Of a stretch of 5,021 bases of DNA, positions 1 through 5,021 are shown in pieces. The DNA comes from JBIIUJ01 sp044340025 (GTDB lineage Bacteria > Pseudomonadota > Alphaproteobacteria > Caulobacterales > Aquidulcibacteraceae), in assembly GCA_044340025.1 (NCBI GenBank), contig JBIIUJ010000166.1, forward strand, positions 1 to 5,021, written 5' to 3'. The notes beneath the pieces are model-generated. The model was not told the origin of the DNA. It ran no database searches and worked only from the letters and a program-made list of their open reading frames with translations. Both the position numbers and the translations under genes were made by a program. Every line of letters starts with the position of its first letter. The stretch's first letter is position 1.

Positions 1-1744
1 TGCGGCCCGCGATCTGGTGGGCTTCGGCCTCCAGCGCGGCCATGCGCTGGGCGAAATCGCCTGAAAGGCGCGACAGCGTGGCCCGGTCCACCTTCACGCC
101 GGCCAGCTCCATGGCCGACAGAACCGCCGGCATCGGCCGCTCCAGCGTTTCATAAACCGCAAGCAGCCCCTCGCGCGCGAGCCGCGGCTTGAGCAGCGCC
201 CAGAGCCGCAGCGTGATGTCGGCGTCCTCGGCGGCGTAGCGCGTGGCCACATCCAGCGGGACTTCAGCGAAGCTGATCTGAGCCTTGCCGGAGCCGCACA
301 CCTCCTTGAAGGCGATGGGCCGGTGGCCGAGCAGCCGCTCGGACAGCTCATCCATGCCATGCCCGCGCTGGCCGGTGGCGAGCGCATAGGAGATCAGCAT
401 CGTGTCGTCATACGGCGCCACGGCCACGCCATAGCGGGCGAGCACGGCGAGATCATATTTGATGTTCTGGCCCACCTTCAGGACGGTTTGGTCCTCCAGC
501 AGGGGCTTCAGGAGATCGATCGCGCCCTGAAGCGGCGCCTGGCCAGGCAGGGCCCCGCCCCCGCCGAACAGATCGCTCGCGCCCTTCTCGCGATGGGCGA
601 GGGGGATGTAGCACGCATCATTGGGGCCGAGCGCGAGCGAAACGCCCACGAGGCCGGCGCTGGTCGCGCCCAGCGCATCGGTTTCGGTATCGACCGCCAC
701 CACGCCCGCCCCGCGCGCGCGCGCGATCCAGCGGGCGAGGGTTTCAAGGTCGAGCACGGTTTCATAAGCCTCATGGCGCACGTCGGCGGCGCCCTCCGCC
801 GTCGTCGCGGCGATCGGCCCGGTGGGCGCTGCGTCGGCCACATGGCCCTCGCGCGCGAGGCTTTCGCGCACGCGGCGCGTGATGGTCCTGAACTCCATCG
901 CCTCCAGAAAGCCGAGCAGGGTGGCGGGGTCCGGCTCGCGCACGGCCAGCGCCTCCAGCGGCTCGGGCAGGGGCGCGTCCCTGGCCAGGGTGACGAGCGC
1001 GCGGGAGATGCGGATCTGGTCGGCGAAGGCGATCAGCGTTTCGCGCCGCTTCTGCTGCTTCACCTCGCCGGCGCGGGCGAGCGTCGCGTCGAGGTCGCCG
1101 AACGTGGCGATCAGTTCGGCTGCGGTCTTGGGTCCGATGCCGGGAGCGCCGGGCACATTGTCCACGCTGTCGCCCATCAGCGCCTGCACGTCGATCACCT
1201 TTTCAGGCGGCACGCCGAACTTCTCGATCACTTCGGCCCGGCCGATCGGGCGCTCCTTCATCGGATCGTAGAGCTGCACCCGCTCGGTCACGAGCTGCAT
1301 CAGGTCCTTGTCGGATGAGATGATGGTCACGCGCGCGCCCAGCGCTTCGGCCTCGTGGGCGTAGGTGGCGATCAGATCATCAGCCTCATAGCCGCCCAGT
1401 TCGATGCAGGGCAGGCCGAAGGCGCGCGTCGCTTCCCGGATCATCGCGAACTGCGGCACCAGGTCTTCGGGCGCCGGCGGACGCTGGGCCTTGTAGGCGG
1501 GATAGAGCGCCTTGCGGAAGCTGTCCTCGCTCTTGTCGAAGATGACGGCGAGATGGGTGGGCGCAAGCCCCGCCTTCTGATCCGCGATCAGCTTGAACAG
1601 CATGTTGCAGAAGCCCGACACCGCCCCCACCGGGGCGCCGTCCGAGGCGCGCGTCAGCGGCGGCAGCGCGTGATAGGCGCGGAAGATGTAGCCGGAGCCG
1701 TCGATCAGGACGAGGCGGCTGTCGGGGCCGAGCGGATGTGTCAT
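1..1744 (-). CDS. polA: DNA polymerase I, N-terminal 581 residues (3' part outside window)
   Basis: DNA polymerase I fills gaps and removes RNA primers during Okazaki-fragment maturation and excision repair in the cytoplasm. The frame is open from ATG (1744-1742) to the window edge. The 5'-3' exonuclease (about residues 10-300) keeps all nine metal-binding acids of the family: D15 (LVLIDGSGY), D70 (AVIFD), E120/D122/D123 (GYEADD), D145/D147 (SSDKD) and D192/D195 (MGDSVDNVPG, followed by the helix-hairpin-helix). The 3'-5' proofreading domain is also intact: D352/E354 (AVDTETDAL), D431 (QNIKYD), Y503/D507 (YAAEDAD). Many bacterial PolA proteins lack these proofreading residues; this one keeps them. 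The window ends at 'LEAEAHQIAGR', just inside the polymerase domain. By comparison with the roughly 928-residue E. coli protein, about 350-390 residues, including the polymerase active site, lie to the left. No strong Shine-Dalgarno precedes the ATG. The start is chosen because it places the first exonuclease motif at the usual distance. The gene is divergent from tetR. Confidence 0.97.
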   Translation of the reverse strand, partial: MTHPLGPDSRLVLIDGSGYIFRAYHALPPLTRASDGAPVGAVSGFCNMLFKLIADQKAGLAPTHLAVIFDKSEDSFRKALYPAYKAQRPPAPEDLVPQFAMIREATRAFGLPCIELGGYEADDLIATYAHEAEALGARVTIISSDKDLMQLVTERVQLYDPMKERPIGRAEVIEKFGVPPEKVIDVQALMGDSVDNVPGAPGIGPKTAAELIATFGDLDATLARAGEVKQQKRRETLIAFADQIRISRALVTLARDAPLPEPLEALAVREPDPATLLGFLEAMEFRTITRRVRESLAREGHVADAAPTGPIAATTAEGAADVRHEAYETVLDLETLARWIARARGAGVVAVDTETDALGATSAGLVGVSLALGPNDACYIPLAHREKGASDLFGGGGALPGQAPLQGAIDLLKPLLEDQTVLKVGQNIKYDLAVLARYGVAVAPYDDTMLISYALATGQRGHGMDELSERLLGHRPIAFKEVCGSGKAQISFAEVPLDVATRYAAEDADITLRLWALLKPRLAREGLLAVYETLERPMPAVLSAMELAGVKVDRATLSRLSGDFAQRMAALEAEAHQIAGR

Positions 1745-1811
1745 GGCGCTTGGCTTTAGACCCAGACAGCGCTTCGGGGGAGGGGGGACCGAGCCTGCGA
1801 CGCGCAGCCAC

Positions 1812-1817
1812 AGTATA
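1812..1817 (-). promoter_or_regulatory. polA: Candidate -10 element toward polA
   Basis: Because the operator is symmetric, the minus strand carries the same TATACT hexamer in the opposite arm. Transcription from it would begin near 1804-1806 and give a polA leader of about 60 nt. There is no clear -35, and the hexamer may simply be a by-product of the palindrome, so this is a weak call. Confidence 0.25.
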
Positions 1818-1835
1818 TGACTGACCAGTCAGTCA

Positions 1836-1841
1836 TATACT
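1836..1841 (+). promoter_or_regulatory. Candidate -10 element of the tetR-emrAB promoter
   Basis: TATACT matches the TATAAT consensus at five of six positions. It lies in the right arm of the operator, so a bound repressor would cover it. Transcription would start around 1848-1850, that is at or next to the preferred tetR ATG. No good -35 hexamer is visible 16-19 bp upstream, which keeps confidence low. Confidence 0.4.
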
Positions 1842-1849
1842 CGTCCGCG

Positions 1850-2497
1850 ATGACGCCCGCCCCCGAAACCCGGCCGCCGCGCTGGCGGCGCAGCCCGCAG
1901 ACCCGGCCGGATGCGGTTCTGGAAGCCGCCCTCGACCAGTTTGCCGCGCGCGGCTTCGCAGCGACCCGGATGGAGGATGTGGCGGCGGCAGCGGGCCTGT
2001 CGAAGGCGGCGCTCTATCTCTACTTTCCCTCGAAGGACGCCCTGTTCCGCGCGCTGGTGGAACGACGCATCAGGCCGGTTCAGGCGCATCTGGAGGCTGT
2101 TGCGACGGCCGATCTCGACCCGATTGCGGGCTTGCGCGCCATCACGGTGGTCTGGTCGCAGGCGATGGACGACCCCCGCCTGGCCGCGATCCCGCGCATC
2201 GTTCTGGCCGAGGCGCCCCGCTTTCCCGAGATCGCAGCCTTCTATCACGGCGCCGTCGTGGCGCGGGTGAGCGCGTTGATCGAGCGGCTGATCGCCGCCG
2301 CCGTCGCGCAGGGCCTGTTCCGCCCGGTCTCGACGGAGGCGGCCTCGCGCGCGCTGATTGCGCCGCTGCTGACCGAGATCTGGCGGCGCGAGGCGTTTGC
2401 CGGGCTGGAGACCCGCAAGCCGCTGGACGTGGCGGCCGAAGAAATCCTCGACCTGTTTCTCAATGGCGTGGCTGTCGCGCCCGGAGCCCGCCCATGA
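1850..2497 (+). CDS. TetR/AcrR-family transcriptional repressor of the efflux operon
   Basis: This is a 215-residue DNA-binding repressor, a normal length for the TetR family. The N-terminal domain begins near residue 20 (AVLEAALDQFAARGF). Its helix-turn-helix spans about residues 39-60 (TRMEDVAAAAGLSKAALYLYF), followed by the family-typical PSKDALFRALVE. The remaining helical C-terminal part (about 75-210, with RIVLAEAPRFPEIAAFY) would form the dimer and ligand pocket; this part is variable and gives no ligand. I chose the ATG at 1850. An in-frame ATG at 1817 would add 11 residues (MTDQSVIYSSA) but sits inside the operator, and those residues are just the translated palindrome. Neither start has a Shine-Dalgarno, so a leaderless message is likely. 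The stop overlaps the emrA-like start (ATGA, 2494-2497), making this the first gene of the operon it probably represses when no inducer is present. Confidence 0.93.
   Translation: MTPAPETRPPRWRRSPQTRPDAVLEAALDQFAARGFAATRMEDVAAAAGLSKAALYLYFPSKDALFRALVERRIRPVQAHLEAVATADLDPIAGLRAITVVWSQAMDDPRLAAIPRIVLAEAPRFPEIAAFYHGAVVARVSALIERLIAAAVAQGLFRPVSTEAASRALIAPLLTEIWRREAFAGLETRKPLDVAAEEILDLFLNGVAVAPGARP
2483..2486 (+). promoter_or_regulatory. Ribosome binding site of the emrA-like gene
   Basis: GGAG lies 7 nt before the ATG at 2494, inside the last codons of the repressor gene. It supports that start and means the adaptor can be translated by direct initiation as well as by coupling across the ATGA overlap. 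Confidence 0.6.
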
Positions 2498-3612
2498 CCC
2501 GCAAATCCCTGATCCTGGCCGGGGTTGTGGGCGTGATCCTTGTCGGGGCCGCCGCCTTCGGCTGGCGCTGGTGGACCCAGGGCCGATACGAGATCGCGAC
2601 CGACAACGCCTATGTGCGCGCCGACATCACCCATGTCTCGGCCAAGGTGGAGGGCTATGTGCGGGCGGTGCATGCGGCCGACAACGCGCACGTGGCCGCC
2701 GGCGCGCCCCTCGTCACGCTGGAGCCCGCCGATTACGACGCCCAGCTTGCGCGGGCGCAAGCCGAGGTGGCGCGCGCCGAAGCGGAGGCTGCGCGTGCGC
2801 TGGCCGATGCCCAGGCGCGCCGGGCCGCGGTGGCCGGCGCGGGCGAGCAGGTGGCGCTTCAGACCGATCTCGCGCGTGAGGCGCAAGCCCAGATCGCCGC
2901 CGCCCGGGCCGCCCGCGCGCTGTCGGCGGCCGATGAACGTCGCCTCGCGACCCTGGCCGAGCGCGGCTTCCTCTCGCCGTCCCGGCTGGATCAGGCGCGC
3001 GCGCAGGCTGAGGTGGGCGATGCCGGTCTGCGCCGCGCCGAGGCTGCGTCCGCCGCCCAGACGGAGCAGATTGCGGTCGCCGCTGCGGCGCGAACCCGCG
3101 CCGAGGCCGATGTTGCCGCCGCCGGGGCGGCGGCCCTCTCGGCTCAGGCCACGCTGAAGGCGGCCCGCGCGGCGCTGGAGGCAGCCAGCCTCACCCGCGG
3201 CTATGCGCAGATGCGCGCGCCTGTCGCCGGGGTGGTGGCCAACCGGACGGTGCAGGTGGGTCAGCTTGTGCGGCCCGGCGCGCTGCTGCTGGCCATCGTG
3301 CCCCTCGATCAGGCCTTCGTGGTGGCCAATTTCAAGGAAACCCAGATCGCCCGGCTTCAGCCCGGCCAGGCCGTGCGCCTGAAGCTGGACGCCTTCCCCG
3401 ACCTCGCCGTAACCGGCCGGGTGGAGAGCCTGGCGCCCACGTCCGGCGCGCAATTCTCCCTGCTGCCGACCGACACAGCGACGGGCAACTTCACCAAGAT
3501 CACCCAGCGCGTCCCGGTGCGGATCGCCATCGATCCGGAGTGGCGGGCCAAGGGGGTGCTGCGGCCGGGGCTCTCGGTGACGGCCACTGTCATCGCCCGG
3601 CCCGCGCCATGA
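2494..3612 (+). CDS. emrA: EmrA/HlyD-family periplasmic adaptor of an MFS efflux pump
   Basis: This 372-residue membrane-fusion protein links an inner-membrane transporter to an outer-membrane channel. A short positive N-terminus (MTRK) and one membrane segment (about residues 5-24) anchor it, with the rest in the periplasm. Next comes the EmrA signature TDNAYVRADIT (36-46) and the first half of the lipoyl domain (VSAKVEGYV...GAPLVTLEPADYDAQL). A long Ala/Arg/Glu-rich coiled-coil hairpin follows (about 78-230). The chain returns through the second lipoyl half (MRAPVAGVVANRTVQVGQLV) and a beta-barrel (VVANFKETQIARLQPGQ). The typical EmrA ending ATGNFTKITQRVPVRI is at 329-344. Length and domain order match the family and nothing is missing. 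The start is supported by GGAG upstream and by ATGA overlap with the repressor. The ATGA at 3609-3612 joins it to the transporter gene. The symbol reflects family membership; the exported compound is unknown. Confidence 0.93.
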   Translation: MTRKSLILAGVVGVILVGAAAFGWRWWTQGRYEIATDNAYVRADITHVSAKVEGYVRAVHAADNAHVAAGAPLVTLEPADYDAQLARAQAEVARAEAEAARALADAQARRAAVAGAGEQVALQTDLAREAQAQIAAARAARALSAADERRLATLAERGFLSPSRLDQARAQAEVGDAGLRRAEAASAAQTEQIAVAAAARTRAEADVAAAGAAALSAQATLKAARAALEAASLTRGYAQMRAPVAGVVANRTVQVGQLVRPGALLLAIVPLDQAFVVANFKETQIARLQPGQAVRLKLDAFPDLAVTGRVESLAPTSGAQFSLLPTDTATGNFTKITQRVPVRIAIDPEWRAKGVLRPGLSVTATVIARPAP

Positions 3613-5021
3613 CCAATCCGGCATCGCCGACCGAGCCGCCCGCCCCCGACTGGCGGGTCTGGGTGGGCTTTGCAGCCATGGCGGTCGGCAATTTCATGTC
3701 GATCCTCGACATCCAGATCGTGGCGAGCTCGATCCGCGAGATTCAGGCCGGCGTTGCGGCGAGCGCGGAGGAGCTGATCTGGATCCAGACATCCTACCTC
3801 GTGGCGGAGGTCATCGCGATCCCGCTGTCTGGCTTCCTCGGCCGCGCGCTGTCGATCCGGAACCTCTACACGATCGGAGCTCTGGGCTTTTCGCTGGCCT
3901 CGGCGGCCTGCGCCTTTGCCTGGAACATCGAGAGCCTGATCGTGTTCCGGGCGATCCAGGGCTTCATGGGGGGAGCGCTGATCCCCACCACGCTCGCCAC
4001 CGTCTTCCTGCTGTTTCCGCCGAAGAACCGGCCAACGGTTCAGGTGATGATCGGCCTCATCGTCACGCTGGCGCCCTCCATCGGGCCGACGGTTGGCGGC
4101 CTGATCACCGATACGCTGGGCTGGCGCTGGCTGTTCCTGATCAATCTGGTTCCCGGCGTGGCGGCCGCGGCGCTCGTCTACGCCTTCATCCGGGTGGGCA
4201 AGCCGAACTATGGCCTGCTGAGCCGGATGGACTGGGCGGGCCTGATCGGCCTCGCGCTGTTTCTGGGCGCGTTGCAGTTCGTGCTGGAGGAGGGGCCGCG
4301 TCAGGGCTGGCTGGCAAGCGGCGACATTGCGCTCTGGTGCGTGGTGGCGGTGGGCGCAGGGGCCGTGTTTTTCTGGCGGTCGTTCAGCGCGCCCGAACCG
4401 GTCGTGAGCCTGCGGGCGTTCTCCGACCCCAATTTCGCGATTGGTTCCGCGATCAGCTTGGTGCTGGGGCTGGGCCTGTATGGAGCAGTTTATCTGCAGC
4501 CGCTGTTTCTGGGCGGGGTGCTTGGCTATTCGGCGCTTCAGATCGGGCATGTGATGTTTGTCACTGGCGCCACGATGTTTCTGTCGGCCCCGATCGCCCG
4601 GCTGTTCGCCATGAGCATCGATCCGCGTCTGGCGGTGGGCATTGGCGTGATTGCAGTGGCGATGGGCTGCCTGCTTCAGGCCAATCTGACGGCGCAGAGC
4701 GGCTTCTGGGACTTTTTCCTGCCGCAGGTGCTGCGCGGATTTGGCTTCATGTTCTGCTTCGTCACGGTGACGAACCTCGCGCTCGGCACCCTGCCGGCGG
4801 GCGAGGTGCAGAATGCGTCGGGCGTGTTCAACCTGACGCGCAATCTCGGCGGGGCGATTGGGCTGGCGGCCCTCAACACCGCGCGGGACTGGTCAACCGC
4901 CTTTCACAAGACCGAGCTTGCCCCCATGCTCGATCCCGCCAACCCGCTGGTGGGCCGGCATCTGGCCGAAAGCGCGGCCGCGCTCCAGGCCGCCGGCGTC
5001 GCGGACCCGGAGCGCGCCGCC
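3609..5021 (+). CDS. emrB: EmrB-type DHA2 MFS multidrug transporter (3' end outside window)
   Basis: This is a proton-driven drug exporter of the 14-helix DHA2 branch of the major facilitator superfamily, located in the inner membrane. The first 471 residues are in the window. EmrB proteins are usually about 510-530 long, so probably 40-60 residues and the last helix are missing. The cytoplasmic N-terminus (1-15) is followed by TM1 ending in motif D1, LDIQIVASSIREIQ, with membrane-embedded D34. Motif A is degenerate (GRALSIRNLY, 78-87). Motif B is RAIQGFMGG (114-122), and motif C, the antiporter signature, is APSIGPTVGG (155-164). Near the end, FNLTRNLGGAIGLA is typical of this branch. The hydrophilic stretch after it (from about residue 425) fits the periplasmic loop before the last helix. 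The start overlaps the adaptor stop (ATGA) and has no Shine-Dalgarno, so translation probably depends on coupling. The substrate cannot be read from the sequence. Confidence 0.93.
   Translation, partial: MTNPASPTEPPAPDWRVWVGFAAMAVGNFMSILDIQIVASSIREIQAGVAASAEELIWIQTSYLVAEVIAIPLSGFLGRALSIRNLYTIGALGFSLASAACAFAWNIESLIVFRAIQGFMGGALIPTTLATVFLLFPPKNRPTVQVMIGLIVTLAPSIGPTVGGLITDTLGWRWLFLINLVPGVAAAALVYAFIRVGKPNYGLLSRMDWAGLIGLALFLGALQFVLEEGPRQGWLASGDIALWCVVAVGAGAVFFWRSFSAPEPVVSLRAFSDPNFAIGSAISLVLGLGLYGAVYLQPLFLGGVLGYSALQIGHVMFVTGATMFLSAPIARLFAMSIDPRLAVGIGVIAVAMGCLLQANLTAQSGFWDFFLPQVLRGFGFMFCFVTVTNLALGTLPAGEVQNASGVFNLTRNLGGAIGLAALNTARDWSTAFHKTELAPMLDPANPLVGRHLAESAAALQAAGVADPERAA

Larger units (their letters stand above)
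1812..1841. promoter_or_regulatory. Perfect inverted repeat, probable TetR-family operator
   Basis: The left arm AGTATATGACTGAC (1812-1825) and right arm GTCAGTCATATACT (1828-1841) are exact reverse complements, separated by the dinucleotide CA. Within each arm the TGAC tetranucleotide (GTCA on the right) occurs twice in tandem, giving a TGACTGAC / GTCAGTCA core at 1818-1835. Palindromes of this length immediately upstream of a divergent TetR-type repressor are typical of its own binding site. The site probably mediates autorepression of the tetR-emrA-emrB operon. It is not a terminator: there is no T tract, and both flanking genes start here. That this particular repressor binds it is inferred from position. 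Confidence 0.85.
1745..1849. promoter_or_regulatory. Divergent polA/tetR intergenic control region
   Basis: These 105 bp separate the polA start (minus strand) from the preferred tetR start (plus strand), so promoters for both directions should lie here or extend into the coding ends. The right half holds the operator palindrome. The left half is GC-rich and includes a G-run interrupted by one A (1776-1787), which reads as a C-rich stretch in any polA leader. No convincing -35 element was found on either strand. No terminator is expected, since no gene ends here. Confidence 0.7.

Noticed and set aside
323..1318. Long plus-strand open frame (331 codons) across the polA region, plus smaller ones at 822-1271 and 1355-1759
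   Set aside because: They lie antisense to a polA frame that carries every expected exonuclease motif. Their Arg/Gly/His-rich translations show no domain and reflect GC-rich codon bias.
1776..1787. G-rich run resembling a strong Shine-Dalgarno for the plus strand
   Set aside because: It is about 29 nt from the ATG at 1817 and over 60 nt from the one at 1850, too far for ribosome binding. It may just be compositional.
1386..1811. Minus-strand open frame of 141 codons starting upstream of polA
   Set aside because: It overlaps the polA 5' end in a different frame, and its translation is a frame-shifted, low-complexity version of the same DNA.
1812..1841. The palindrome as a rho-independent terminator or mobile-element end
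   Set aside because: It lies between two gene starts, has no T tract and is AT-rich at its outer ends. No transposase or matching second copy was seen in the window.
2245..3624. Minus-strand open frame of 459 codons opposite the repressor and adaptor, and another of 397 codons at 3357-4550
   Set aside because: Both translate to low-complexity Arg/Gly/His/Gln-rich sequence with no recognisable fold. They are antisense shadows of well-supported emrA- and emrB-like genes.

Overview
The window is GC-rich (by eye roughly two thirds G+C) and densely coded. The DNA polymerase I sequence, with its N-terminal 'VGAVSGFCNML' stretch, and the ATGA-overlapped efflux operon both look alphaproteobacterial. 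I cannot name a genus from the sequence alone. Two genes run off the window: the 5' part of polA on the left and most of a DHA2-type transporter on the right.

Layout: 1-1744 (minus strand) holds the first 581 residues of DNA polymerase I. This covers the complete 5'-3' exonuclease and 3'-5' exonuclease domains and only the first few residues of the polymerase domain. A 105-bp divergent intergenic region (1745-1849) follows. It contains a perfect 14-bp inverted repeat with a 2-bp spacer (1812-1841), a textbook TetR-family operator. Reading rightward on the plus strand come a TetR/AcrR-type repressor (1850-2497), an EmrA/HlyD-type periplasmic adaptor (2494-3612) and an EmrB-type DHA2 MFS transporter (3609 to beyond 5021). 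Both junctions in this operon are 4-base ATGA start/stop overlaps.

How they work together: the repressor probably binds the palindrome and shuts off its own operon until a toxic compound releases it. EmrB would then move the compound across the inner membrane, and EmrA would carry it through the periplasm, probably to a TolC-like outer-membrane channel that is not seen here. The operator lies in the shared polA/tetR intergenic region and carries a TATACT hexamer on each strand, so an effect on polA is possible but unproven. The likely tetR start lies about 9 nt downstream of one of these hexamers with no Shine-Dalgarno sequence, which suggests a leaderless message.

I saw no RNA genes, mobile elements, CRISPR arrays or terminators. 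The gene content is a conventional drug-efflux operon beside a housekeeping gene. I do not see an undescribed system; the control region is the most informative part.
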